From assembly GCA_020055645.1 (NCBI GenBank), contig CM034548.1:47918296-47982295 (forward strand): a stretch of DNA of 64,000 nt, written 5' to 3'. The notes beneath the pieces were generated by a model. The model was given only the letters and a program-made list of their open reading frames with translations. It was not told where the DNA came from and searched no databases. Below are positions 51,527-62,740 of this stretch, in pieces. This DNA is from Tomocerus qinae. Its lineage: Eukaryota; Arthropoda; Collembola; Entomobryomorpha; Tomoceridae. Within the stretch, counting starts at the first letter, position 1. Each line of letters starts with the position of its first letter. The translations under genes were made by a program, and so were the position numbers.

Positions 51527-52350
51527 ATGTTTTTCTCCGATATGTTTCTGACGAGAGGGAGGTTGTCGTTGACTTCATTCTTGTGTTTCGTCGGTGGTTT
51601 CAGCATGGGATCCTGGTTCACTTTGTTCCATCAGCTTCAGCTGGAGAGAGATCTGATGGAGAATGATATGCAGATCGTTGGTCACAATCACGAACCAATT
51701 TTGCTATTGGCCGTTCTCATAATATCCGCACCAGAGAATTTCGGGCGCAGAGATACTCTTCGGTCGACGTGGCTTAAGTTGAATCCGTCCAGTAAAACTG
51801 TGAAGCACTTTTTCGTCATCGGGACGGAAGGGTTGTCCTCTGATGTGAATCGACGACTGAGCCAAGAACAAACCGTTAAAAACGATTTGGTGTTGGTGCC
51901 AGATTTGAAGGACTCTTACGGAAATTTGACGTTGAAAGTTATCCACAGTCTCGTCCACCTGAGCACTTTGACTCCGTTCCAGTACATTCTCAAATGTGAC
52001 GACGACTCTTTTGCTCGGATTGATGCCATCGTGGGGGAGTTGGAGGAGCGACAAATGGAGCTGGCCAGGTCTCGTCACTCTCTTCCCATAGATGACAAAC
52101 CCATGGCCAATAGTAAATGCTTTTATTGGGGGTTCTTTGATGGACGGGCAAGGGCGAAGAAAAAAGGCAAGTGGCAGGAAATGGACTACAATATCTGTGA
52201 TCTCTATATTCCATATGCTCTTGGGGGCGGCTACATTCTGGACAAAAAGTGCTCCGACTTTATTGTGCAGAACCACCATATTCTCCATTCATACTACAAC
52301 GAGGATGTCACCATTGGGACTTGGCTCTCTGTCATCTCTCCAGAAAAAAA
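51527..52350 (+). CDS. B3GALT6: Beta-1,3-galactosyltransferase 6, exon 1 (xylosylprotein linker, galactosyltransferase II)
   Basis: With exon 2 this makes a 347-residue protein of GT31 family. The enzyme adds the second galactose of the GlcA-Gal-Gal-Xyl linker that joins glycosaminoglycans to proteoglycan cores, in the Golgi. Visible features: a hydrophobic type II membrane anchor at about residues 12-34; FGRRDTLRSTWL, the conserved GT31 motif, near residue 73; the metal-binding DDD at residues 158-160 within LKCDDDSFARID; YWGFFDGRARAKKKGKW, typical of B3GALT6; YALGGGYILD; and EDVTIGTWL at 259-267. The length is close to the human enzyme (329). The ATG at 51527 follows an in-frame TGA at 51521-51523; a second ATG at 51542 could also serve. 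The exon ends at GAAAAAAA|GTAAGA, phase 2. Nothing essential appears missing, so I infer an active enzyme. Confidence 0.93.
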
Positions 52351-52627
52351 GTAAGAATTACCTCTTTCCTGCTATTGGTTACTACAATACTTGTACATGG
52401 CTGGAGTTGAAATAAAATAAATATAGAAATTATTTATATGTTAATTCAACAATTATCAACAAGTTCATATCGAATTAAATAACTTACAATTACAATACAA
52501 TGTAAAATGCAATAGTTCAATCATTGACTTTTGTTAAACAATTTAATAATAACCTTTTCTCGTCTTCTCTTAGTAAAACAATAGAAAAATTCCTAATTTA
52601 AATTTGAAAATTGTTTTTTGTCTATAG
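52351..52627 (+). other. Intron of B3GALT6 (277 bp)
   Basis: GTAAGA donor at 52351 and TTTTGTCTATAG acceptor ending at 52627. Joining across it keeps the frame (K-H-D-V-R-F) and restores the family motif that runs into DTEYESRGCSN. Reading through instead would stop at once at TAA (52352-52354). Confidence 0.92.
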
Positions 52628-52847
52628 ACATGACGTTAGATTTGATACGGAGTACGAATCAAGAGGATGTAGCAATAGGTACTTGGTGCAGCATAAATTG
52701 ACTGAGGCAGAGATGGTCGAGCGCTACAAAAATTTGGTCACAAATGGCAAGTTATGTACTCAGGAAGTGAGACACCGAGGGTCATACGAATATGATTGGC
52801 AAGCTCTTCCCTCCCAATGCTGCAAAAGAAGTTCTTCCATTATCTAA
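52628..52847 (+). CDS. B3GALT6: Beta-1,3-galactosyltransferase 6, exon 2
   Basis: This is the C-terminal 73 residues. FDTEYESRGCSNRYLVQHK and the final YDWQALPSQCC are near-identical in pattern to the C-terminus of animal B3GALT6, including the Cys pair before the stop. The stop codon is TAA at 52845-52847. Confidence 0.93.
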
Positions 52848-52961
52848 AATTTTAAAAGAATTTAAGATGCATTTAAATTCCTAAAGTATTGGAAGTTGGA
52901 CCTGGATTTGTGTACATATAGATTTGTGCCTGTTCTGTTTTTCTAGTTGATGTCCTGTTAT

Positions 52962-52971
52962 AATAAATAAA
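52962..52971 (+). terminator. Polyadenylation signals of B3GALT6
   Basis: Two overlapping AATAAA hexamers, about 115 bases after the stop codon. Confidence 0.75.
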
Positions 52972-54664
52972 TGTCATCAAATTTATTACTTTGGTTACTA
53001 ATCATTTTTAAGTCATTGAATTTAAGCCGTTCCGTTTTGTGTTTATTACTGTCATTGCATTATTTTTATGGAGCCACATAGAGACCATTATGACATTTTC
53101 ATCTCATAATCTTGTATCCATTTTAAAACACAAAGCATGACGAACTTGCTACGTTTAAATAGTAAATGCGTTGTTTGTTTTATTTTCAGCTCTGTAATGT
53201 GGGCTTAGACTTTAAGATCCGTTTCCAATATATATAATATATTTACGGTAATATGACCAATATAACTAAATGAGATTAATTTATTGAATTTATTGTTTTT
53301 CGATTTATTTTTACAGAATTGACATTTGATTCAGTGGTAACATGAAAGATGGTAGACTTTTAGAACTACTCATTTACCTCTACCCTAATTATGTTTTGTA
53401 TTCGGCTTGGATTACATCATAACAAAGATTCGCAAAATCCTCAAATCTCAAATACCAGTCATATAAATGAAATACATGATTCTCTTAACATCTTTTAGAG
53501 GGCACACTGTGTTGCTAATATAGAAATCAAGAAGTAACATTTTAGAAAATAAACATCAAACAAACGTTTTAATTTTAATTTGCATTTTAACACATGTGCG
53601 GTGCAGTAGAAAATATAATTCTTCAAATATTTTTGAAAAAGGAAAAATACAAGTTTATAAGTTTTCATAAAACCCTTGGAGATATACATATTGTATTATG
53701 ACGAGACTTCATTCCTAACCAGTTTCATGAAAATCGACCCAGAAGGTCTTTTACTGTGAAAGGTTTTTTCATATTACCAATGACTAATGACAGAATCAAA
53801 AATGATTTTTTCTCTGAAAGTTGTTTGTGACTGCTTATATTGCCATTCCCCTATATGAAATGATATAGGGTATCAAAGTATCAACTTTGCACCTTTCGTT
53901 TTTGAATAGCCTCCCCGTCCTATTACAGCAGACTACCTCACTGTTAGATTACCTCCTGATACGAAAACAAGCATTAGTATAGAAATAACATTATGGAAAT
54001 GGAAATTAATTTCTCGTCTTCGTCCCATTAACGAACTTCACTTTTCTTTTGACCCTAAATATATCCAGAAATTTGAACCAATTATCTAAATTCGTATTAT
54101 ATAATTATTACGCCTTTAAAGTCCAACGTTCAACTGTAGACGTCGATTCTGCATGTGTTTTCATACTCCATCAAATAAAGGATAACTCACCTTATTTCCA
54201 ATCAATCTAAACATGTTTAGTCTCAAAATGTAGATTGGTTTCCAAGGCAAAAACGTTTTGAAAGGATAAGTTTGGAATTATTTTGTGAAATAATTTAAAA
54301 ACTTTTTGAACAAAACGGAGAAGTTTGTCCTTCCAGGACCCGTAGGAAAAAATGGTAAAAATGGATCTTTTAAATAGAGTTGTTATCCAGTTTTCTTTTA
54401 TTTCCATGAAAAAATAATATTTGCGTGTTTTTGTACTCAAAACTCAATGTACATAGTTAGTACTGTTAGTAGTTAGTTTGTTAGTACGAATAAGTATCAG
54501 GATACCCCATTATCACCAATAACATTTCGTTTACCTACACACGCCTACATATTTCATATTTCAATTTCAATGTCCAGATCCAGGGTCTATTGCATGCATC
54601 AATTAAACTTAAAATGTTTCTATCTGCGTTGGTATTCTTCCTAAGTGACGTTTGAAAGTATTCG
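52972..54664. other. Intergenic, no gene seen
   Basis: AT-rich. Near 53724 GTTTCATGAAAATCGACCCAG resembles GTTTCATGAAAATCGGTCCAG inside the element at 49816-50346, and TTGAATAGCCTCCCCGTCC near 53910 resembles text near 8670. Both hint at further decayed repeats. Confidence 0.45.
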
Positions 54665-54672
54665 CTCAGTAT

Positions 54673-54791
54673 ATGGGCAAGACAGGGCAGATTTTTTGGG
54701 TTATTGGGTATAAAACAGAAAAAACCCGGTTTTCTGGGCCAAAAACCCGTTTATATCAAGCCAGCAAAAACCCTGGGTTCTTCTTGCCCTG
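54673..54791. mobile_element. hAT-type miniature element (119 bp)
   Basis: The exact 8-bp duplication CTCAGTAT flanks it (54665-54672 and 54792-54799). The right end TCTTGCCCTG pairs with ATGGGCAAGA at the left, so the terminal repeat is CAGGGCAAGA with the first two bases altered on the left. The interior is made of AACCCGG, TTTTCTGGGCC and AAAACCC words and folds back on itself. No coding capacity. Confidence 0.82.
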
Positions 54792-54799
54792 CTCAGTAT

Positions 54800-55657
54800 G
54801 TTGTTATGTTATGTTAAGCGTAAGCAAATGATTTTAGTTTACGCTACAGTATTTGGGAGTTAAGAGTGCAATTAATTGAATTGTTTATACGACGAATCTG
54901 GTAACTCAGCTATTAAAATTTTTAGAAATACAACTTATGTCTGCTGACAACGAAAAATGTCTAAAATTATAAGTACCTAAAACCCAATAAACAAGAAATG
55001 CCAAAAACATGAGATAGCTGCATAACACATAGACGCCTTATTTGGTGAAGTGAAATGTACAGGGTCATCACTTATAATATGCCCTCTCCTACAGCCCCTT
55101 TCCAATTATTATTATTGATAAATGACAGTTTTCTATTTGCGGAGGCGTTTAGTTTGGACGGCCAATATCACTTTATTAGACACGTAGGTTTGAGCAGTTA
55201 TAATGATATCATGCAAGATTTATTTAAAGTTTGAATCCGAATCAATACAAGAATAGTTAGAAACATTTTCATCTTCTAGAGTTACATCTTCCTGTTTTTG
55301 TAACAAACTTTCCTTAAATTGGTTACTAAAAATATTAATCGTGAATACGTAAGATTACATTCAGAAAGTTTGAACTGGTTAAACCGTTCTTAAGTTATCG
55401 TGCTAACAGACAGACATTCCAACAAAGCGGCTCCGCTACTTTGTTTTATTTTTAAATGATTAAATGGAGTAGTAAAATCTATCTATCGCATTGCAAAACT
55501 GATAAGATATATATACAATGTCTACAATATGGCACTTGTGTTGTGGCATCGAAAAATTGTTTACGGCATGCAGACACTATACTCTGCCTCAACATAATCT
55601 GATCCATGACTTATCCAAACGACTTGTACAATGAATGAAACCGTAGTTACTGACATC
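54800..55657. other. Intergenic, no gene seen
   Basis: AT-rich unique-looking sequence. Confidence 0.45.
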
Positions 55658-55805
55658 AATTGTGGGCAGTCCATTATAACGCGTTACAATGATCTAGTAA
55701 GAGTCCAGAAAAGTAGTAACGCTATTCCTTACTACTAGCCTTTCTACTACTTTTCTGGACTCTTACTAGATCATTGTACCGCCTTATAATAGACTGCCCA
55801 CAATT
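55658..55805. mobile_element. Foldback element (148 bp) with 61-bp arms
   Basis: AATTGTGGGCAGTCCATTAT at 55658 and its near-complement ATAATAGACTGCCCACAATT ending at 55805 start 61-bp arms. They share the long block ACAATGATCTAGTAAGAGTC and CAGAAAAGTAGTA without a mismatch. The loop is about 26 bases and contains a further small inverted pair. This is typical of a miniature DNA transposon; the target duplication is unclear. Confidence 0.85.
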
Positions 55806-56680
55806 TAAGTCAATCACAAACTTGCCTTCTTAGGGGGTAAATGTAGCCTATTTAATAGTGCCCCTGAACCATGGAACAAAAAAACAACTCCTTTTTTACA
55901 TTAAGGGAAAAAGTACTCCTCTTTTGCTTTTACTTACATATAAAATTAGTGTATATGAGGTGCATTGCTACATCAAAGGCAAAAAGGGACTGCTTGAAAA
56001 AACTTACTTCTACCTTTTTAATAAAAAATGCAAAAATGGTGTGTTGTTGTTCCCTGCTCTGAATCCAATTTTGCCCATTTTCAAGCTCGACATTACTTTT
56101 AACCCCTAGATTACGTCGACGAAGTTAGAACCGATTATCTCTATCCGGCCTTGAATTATCATGCTTACCAGCACACAGATATAGACAGATTGGGTATCCT
56201 CATAAAGCAGCTACGTTACTTAATAGGCTAAGAAATCATTAAAATAATTACTTATGATTGCGTAAAAAGTTGCAGCGTCATCATAGTAGTATTCGTATGA
56301 AATGACAATAAATGACTGTACCTATCTGAATTTATTTAGTTGTAACCAAACTGATTCCAACTGTCTAATATTTCAATCGTGATATTTGAAGCTAGATGTG
56401 CACATAAGATAACAAATTTCTTATTAGACATATTTTCTAAACAAAATAGTATATTTACACGCCGTGTCAAACGCAATCGTCATAATATGTTTATTCACAA
56501 CAAAAGTGTGGATCAGCACTGTAGATAAAGTGCCTACCTAATTGTGTGTGTAACATTGGAATTGTATCTACTCCACACTCGAGACAAGAGATGAGATTTA
56601 GTTGCCGTCTACTATTCAATAATACTATAGAGATAAAATAATACTTGGATATTTACGTTGGTGGGGATATGTGAGAGATA
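55806..56680. other. Intergenic, no gene supported
   Basis: Two overlapping plus-strand frames (55858-56109 and 55871-56062) are Lys- and Leu-rich, lack motifs and match background composition. I do not call them genes. Confidence 0.45.
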
Positions 56681-57435
56681 TCAAAACGGAATCGGCAAGG
56701 AGAAGTCGTAGCTCAGCAGAAGTTGAGATGTGGAGTTATCATTCAGCCAGTCAGTCAATGTATCAGATGTGTACGTGTGTGCATACGAAGATCAGGGAGC
56801 AGGGCATAAAGTTCTAGTCTCAGTTCACTCTGAGTTTCAGTCTGAGACAGACAGTAGGATAATACGGAAGAAATCGGAGGAGAAACTTCATTTTTAAGCA
56901 AGGAGGGTGAAGTGTTGAAGTGATCCACTTTCAAGTTCCCCAGTCAGTTTAATCTCTATTTAACAATTACTGTTAAAGATATTGTCATCACAAAATGAAT
57001 TTATTTAATGCACAATTTCCGGAGAGTTCGTCTGCAACAAACTTTCAATTCAATAAAGTTTCTCCACACCATTTCATTTAAATTTCAGTGGTTTAGATGT
57101 TGTCAAGAATTAGAAATACCTCTGCTTCCGAAAATAGGATTTAAGGCAGTCTCACATTAATAAGAATCTTTAATAGGACTCGTTAACTAATTATATAAAC
57201 ACCAACAGAAATACTTTTCAAAACAAAAAAGTTGAGGAGCCTTTAGTGAATGAAAGTAGATTTAAGGCAGTAGAAAATATTATTTCGAAGCAGTTGACAG
57301 TTGCGAGGGTAAAAAGGAAGATTTTCGGCATTCTGTTAGTGAGGTGTGAATGTGTATAGTGCTTCAAGGGAATCACGCATAATAATTCTCTATGCAGGCA
57401 CGGAATGAGTCCAATTTGAAAGAACGTTTTTATTT
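56681..57435 (+). promoter_or_regulatory. Probable promoter / 5' leader of the FOXL2 gene
   Basis: This region lies directly upstream of the FOXL2 start. A purine-rich, GC-richer patch covers about 56690-56940. Close to the start, TTCTCTATGCAG|G at 57386-57398 looks like a splice acceptor, so an upstream non-coding exon is possible. If unspliced, the leader would carry an ATG at 57392 opening a 60-codon frame that overlaps the FOXL2 start in another frame. A short upstream frame (ATG 57405 to TGA 57417-57419) would remain in either case. These are position-based inferences. Confidence 0.4.
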
Positions 57436-58903
57436 ATGTCCACTGCGTCAACTGGAGCAGCGTCGACGCTTAGAAGAATCTCTGCGTCTCCGCCATCTCC
57501 TACGTTCCCTAAAATCTCAGACATTCATCAGACAGGTAATCGTGATGAGAGTGAGGTCGGGTCCAGATTACTAAGGCCGGGTGTTTATCATCCCTTCCAC
57601 ACCTCCGTCTCCTTGAAAGAAACCTCTTCCGAAAGTCCTCAACGCGCCCCAAGACACGACATGTCCATCTCCTCATTTCGTTCCTACCTACCCCTTAAAG
57701 GGAGTGATGGGAAATTTGCAGAAGTGCCGCATCCTCTGGTTCCACATGGAATGACTATGCCAGAAACCAAGTACTGTCCCTCTGACCCCTTCCCTCATCA
57801 CCACCAAGAGGCTTCGCCATCTCCCCCGCCGCCAAATACTACTCCACACTCTCAAGAACATCCGGCTCATGATCAGATGCTCAAAACGTTCCCGCACCTC
57901 ATTTCTGAGAGGCTGAGTCTCCTGAAGGGGGAAGAGGTGAAAGGGACGCCCAAGTATCCCGCCCATCATCATCTTCCTCACCGCCACCATCACCATCAGC
58001 ATCCCTACCACCATCCTCCCCATCCCGCTCACCATCCGCACCATCACCATGGACAGGATCAATCATTGGTGTCAAATCCCTACCCGCATCTCCATCACTT
58101 CCACGGACACTATGGTCTAGGACCAGGAGGCGAAGGACACCGTGGCCATCTTGCCCTCCAGCATCACCAGAGCGGGGACAGTGAGGAGGACGGAGAGGCA
58201 CATGGGGAAGGTGCACTCAATATCGACACCGACACGGAGAGAGACGATACGGAGAGGGAGGAGCATCGGGAGGGCGATGATGGCCGGTGTGATCGCGCAG
58301 GACCCTCCGAGACTTCCGTCCCAACCTACGAGAAAAGTCTCTTGTCTTACGGAACATCGTCGGCGGCGGAACAAAGCATCAAGAGTCCGGACATCTGTGG
58401 CCCACCTCTGGACATCGTATCGATGGCAATGAGGAGTTCGCAGGCGACGAGTGATTCGGAGGGGAGCATCACTCCGCTTTCGGATATTCCCAGTCCCCAA
58501 GGCCAGGAAGGAGGCGGGGCGGTGGTGACGGACCATCTTCTGTCTCACCCGCCTCACGATGTGATCTTCCAGAGTAGAAAACAAAGTCCCAGCCTCCGTG
58601 AGTCGAGTGTAAAGAGCCGAGAGGCAAGTTCGGGTGGGAGTGCCATGGAGATGTCCGACCCGAATGCAAAGCCGCCCTATTCCTATGTCGCCCTCATCAC
58701 AATGGCTATCAAAGAGAGTGTCAACGAGAGGGCTACGCTCTCGGAAATCTACAACTTCATCACCAAAAAGTTTCCGTACTTTGAGAATGGAAACAAGAAG
58801 GGATGGCAGAACAGCATCCGCCACAATCTCAGTCTCAATGAATGCTTTGTCAAAGTGCCCCGGGAAGGGGGTGGCGAGAGAAAGGGAAACTACTGGACAA
58901 TCG
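57436..58903 (+). CDS. FOXL2: FOXL2-type forkhead transcription factor, first coding exon
   Basis: This encodes 489 residues plus one base. The forkhead DNA-binding domain starts near residue 410 ([14 protein letters not shown] from Lys412), includes the recognition helix [15 protein letters not shown], and reaches wing 1, [13 protein letters not shown]. The sequence [12 protein letters not shown] separates FOXL2 from FOXL1, FOXC and FOXF. The frame then leaves the family pattern at a strong donor (ATCG|GTGAGT, intron from 58904). The phase-1 break would restore the usual Asp of WTLDP. Before the domain lie a His-rich stretch (residues 177-205), an acidic stretch (248-283) and Ser/Pro-rich sequence. 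Vertebrate FOXL2 is about 376 residues with the forkhead near its N-terminus and no intron, so the long leader and split domain are unusual. FOXL2 is a nuclear regulator, best known in gonad development; that role is not shown here. The start is the first ATG after an in-frame TGA (57406-57408). The rest of the gene is outside the window. Confidence 0.92.
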
Positions 58904-59899
58904 GTGAGTTCATATCAAATTAAATAAATGTCGTATCATTTTTGTGACAGTGGCTGTTACTTTTATTGCTTGTTGGTTTTCTAAGCATGCCTGTGAAAAA
59001 AATGCAATGCGTTTTTGTTCATGTAGATTTAAATAAGGCTACAGCGAAGCTCGTCCGATTTCTTTGTCCGCTTCGCAACAAAAATGTTCAGCGCGACTTT
59101 AACTGATTAGACATTTCTTATACCAACAGGCCATACAACGCAATGAAACTCCTCCAATTGCAATTTGCTGCGTCAGCATCAGAGAATAAGTGAAAACATT
59201 GTGTAAGCAGTTATTGGTAGCAGCAATACTTAGCTAGGAGATATTTTATTTAGGGACAGCGCAGTCTGTCATTCTTTCATCTGAACATAAATGGAATATT
59301 AATATTATTACGTGGATTGGTCAAGAATAAAAGCATGCGAGTTTATTATTATAATATTGAACGTTTCGAAAAGTAGGGTGACCATATTATACAACTCAAT
59401 AATGCTACAAAAGAATCAAATTAAAGATTGTTGAATGAATGGTCTAAAATTAAACACGACTTTTTATCAATATTTACATGCATAACTAATGCCATACTCA
59501 ATTTATGAGACTACAAATATTCATTTTGAAAATAAAAATATTTCTTTTAGGCAAGGGTACAAAAGCCAATGCCCGTGGCTCTAAAGAAATATTAGAGACA
59601 ATACAGTACTTATCTCCTTTTTCTCTATTTTTGTCATTTTGGTTTTAATCAATGATTTTTTGAGATTGAAATAGAGTGACATAAACGTTGTACATAGGAA
59701 TGACAAATTATTTTGGGTACTCTAATGTAAAGTGACCTAGTATTTGAGAGCTAGGGCATGGCAGACTCTAAGAGAACAGTCAGTACCCTTATAATAGTTA
59801 ACCTAATATTAAGAAAAGGGATATGTTGATAACAAAAAACAATTAGGGTTTGTAGCCTGTCATTTTTGCCCTATAACCTCTTCAATTGTTTTATTGCAG

Positions 59900-60553
59900 T
59901 TTTAAAAGGATGCGAATTAATGTTTATGGCACACACAGGATTTTTGTATGGCAAGATATTTTAGTAAACAGTCGTACTTTGTAGGGTGTGTTATAGAAAA
60001 CCGTGTGAATTTGTGTGGTAGTTAAGGGGACAATGTAAATGTATGGTACTAATTAGAGTACAAAAGACTCTTGCAAGAGTAAGTAAAGAGGGTAAGTTAA
60101 GGTTAAACAACGTATTGGGGTATTATGAAGGTATGGAAGGTTACCTAGTAATCTGAATGAAGCTACGGTATTAGCTTCAATTCTTTGGGGATGTATCCAT
60201 CTGTTTGCCTTTAGTACGACAGTCAGCATCTGAGTGAACTCACCATGGCTGTGTCAAATGACTCAAATGTTGTAAGTTTGGAATATCTTACCGATACTGA
60301 TAGTAATTAATTAAATTTCTATTACATGCGAATAAAAATTATGTATTTGCAATGACGAAATATTTGCATTTTCTGTCACGTCCACCATTCCTTGTCTAAC
60401 GATACTCTTAGTACCATATATTGTTCCCTTAAGTACCAGACAAATTCGCACGGTTTTCTATTACACTCTATACAAATTACGACTGTTTACTACAATATCT
60501 TGCCATACAAAATTCCTGTGCCATGAAAATTTCATTTTCTCCGTTTTAAAAGA
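59900..60553. mobile_element. Inverted-repeat element (about 650 bp) with roughly 150-bp arms
   Basis: The arm from 59900 to about 60052 and the arm 60408-60553 are inverted copies. Matching blocks include TTTTGTATGGCAAGATATT, GTAGTAAACAGTCGTA and ATAGAAAACCGTG-GAATTTG. The arms differ at roughly one base in six, so it is older than the near-perfect elements in this window. The interior has no coding frame. It lies in the FOXL2 intron. Confidence 0.82.
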
Positions 60554-61687
60554 AGCTACTTATTATATTGTAACAACTGCATTGCTCGAGTGAATGTAAT
60601 GGATAATTTGTATTTAACTTACCCAAATGTTAATAGCTTCCAATAGAACCTGCCCTCTCAATGGGCAAAATGGGTAGCTGCCCTGGGCCCCAATCCGATG
60701 CTGGGTAATCGACAATTTATACCTTATACTAACTATGCCAGTGTATAGCCTTTTTAGCCTATTCGCCAAAAAGACTCTAAAATTTTTATAACAAATAGCT
60801 GTTGTGTACATTTCACTTTCAGCTGTCTACAAACCCCAGTACCCAGTAGCAAAACCTATAGCCGGCTCTCCAGACATATTATAAGCTTTTAAAATGAAAA
60901 CAATAACCTTTTAATTCAAATGGTTATAATAACATGCTATAAGTAATAAGTTCATAGCAAAACAAAATTCAGATAATTTCGCAAATAATTCCAAGAGTAA
61001 TAATCCCTACTGAGCCAGTAAGAAAGTTTTGATGGCGCTATTGTGTCTGAAATATTTTGCTGAGTTCAGTAATGATGTAGGGTGCCGTAACATCCTTTCG
61101 ACCTTATCAATTATAGAAAAAATATCTGTCCATTATAATAGGTTTTGCAAGATCGTTTGTGACAAAATAGAACCATTATAGGATCAACACTTGGGACAGC
61201 AAGCATATCCAAGTTGTGCTGAAATACCTATCAACTAATTAAAATCCATGTAATTCTGCTGACTGCTTTGTTGAGGCTTCATGTAATATACATTATGTTA
61301 TCTAGTCATGTCAAAACTATGCCGACTATTTCTGCCTGTTGACCAGTCATGGAGACAGTTCAGTGCCAGTTTGGCAAATTACAAATAAATCTAATGTAAT
61401 TTACGCAACTCAGCACATCTGCAATAATATAACTGCAACTTAATACCAAATGCCGAGAACACTTTTATTTATATTCGACAACCACATTTTATAAATCTTT
61501 GTCACTTTCTTTCCACATCAATTCCGATTTACTAAGCATATTATTATGAGAAGACACGTATTACGCAACACAAATTTATGGATTTATGAACCCCGTCGTA
61601 AAGAGTTTAAGATCCTGCTACTGCTTCCCAACAATTCGGCAACATTTTCTTATTACGTCACAAATGTTATTCACCAGCCATATTGAT

Positions 61688-61885
61688 CAGTCTTTGACTA
61701 GCCACCGGCTGGAGGCTAAAATGGTCTTATCCTGGCTAAAATGAGTTTTAGCCAGTGGCTAAAATGAGTTTTAGCCAGTGGCTAAAATTAAAACCCATGT
61801 GAATTTGACTATGGCCATTTTAGCCAGGAGCCCATTTTAGCCTGGCTGGTTAAAATGTAAAAAAGCCAGCTAAAATAAAACACTA
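61688..61885. mobile_element. hAT-type miniature element (198 bp) with TTTTAGCC motifs
   Basis: The exact 8-bp duplication ATATTGAT flanks it (61680-61687 and 61886-61893). It starts CAGTCTTTGACTAGCC and ends AAAACACTA, close to the CAGTGTT...AACACTG pattern with a changed last base. The body is repeated GAGTTTTAGCCAGTGGCTAAAAT and inverted forms, like the element at 24994-25188. It has no coding frame. Confidence 0.88.
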
Positions 61886-62539
61886 ATATTGATATTGCTA
61901 TAACTAAGATAATTACAATTAAATAGGGAAAGAGGGTGATTTTTCAGATTCAGATTAGTTTTGTTTAAGTGCCAATTATTATCAGTACAAACATATATTA
62001 TTATACATGAAGTCTGTTTCTCAAATAAAAGCACCGAAGGCAAGCTAGTCACCTTACTCCCATAGTCAATGCCGCATCGTACCCAGTTACAATCGAAAGT
62101 CAATATATACATTATAGTTTTAAGAGAACATCTCTTTTAAAGTAGCGTAAAATTATATGATTAAATACACAAATATACACTTCCTCGAATTCTGACCTGA
62201 TGCTTAATGTACGAAATCATCTTCCCCAATTTTAAAATCAAAATCTATTGAAATTGTAGTTTTGTAAAAAAAATTTAATTTATTCGATACAAAAAGTACT
62301 AATTATACAATTATTATTTTTAACGTCCCGAATTCTTTACAAAGTTCAATTCTTGGAAAACTCCTTTTACTTTTCGTTCAAATCGGTATTATTCAGTCAG
62401 TTGATGGAAGGTAGTATAATATTATATCGTCCCTTAAGGTATCGATAAAATACGATAAAATATCGAATACTAAGTAACTTGAACTCAGCTAAACAGCATT
62501 AAAAATCAGAAGACTTGGGTGTATATGTTTAATAATATA

Positions 62540-62740
62540 CTATGATCGCCAAATAACTTTGGACAATAAGATTGAAGAACAATAAAACCAATAAGAAAAT
62601 ATAATAGGCGAGTTCGCGGTTCACTGAGCACGAACTCCTGTATTGTTCTTGCTCACTGAACCGCGAACTCGCCCATTATATTTTCTTATCGGTTTTATTG
62701 TTCTTCAATCTTATTGTCCAAAGTTATTTGGCGATCATAG
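62540..62740. mobile_element. Near-perfect palindromic element (201 bp), TA-flanked
   Basis: Arms of 91 bp (62540-62630 and 62650-62740) are complementary with only about three mismatches around a 19-base loop. The element starts CTATGATCGCC, ends GGCGATCATAG, and is flanked by TA on both sides, as expected for the Tc1/mariner group and relatives. The lack of decay suggests a recent insertion or gene-conversion-like repair of the arms. Confidence 0.9.

Noticed and set aside
51704..52288. 194-codon minus-strand open frame
   Set aside because: It is the antisense shadow of B3GALT6 exon 1, whose plus-strand motifs are unmistakable.
57688..58824. Long minus-strand open frames (124-235 codons)
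   Set aside because: They are antisense shadows of the GC-rich FOXL2 exon; the Met/Val/Gly-rich text is the complement of the His codons.
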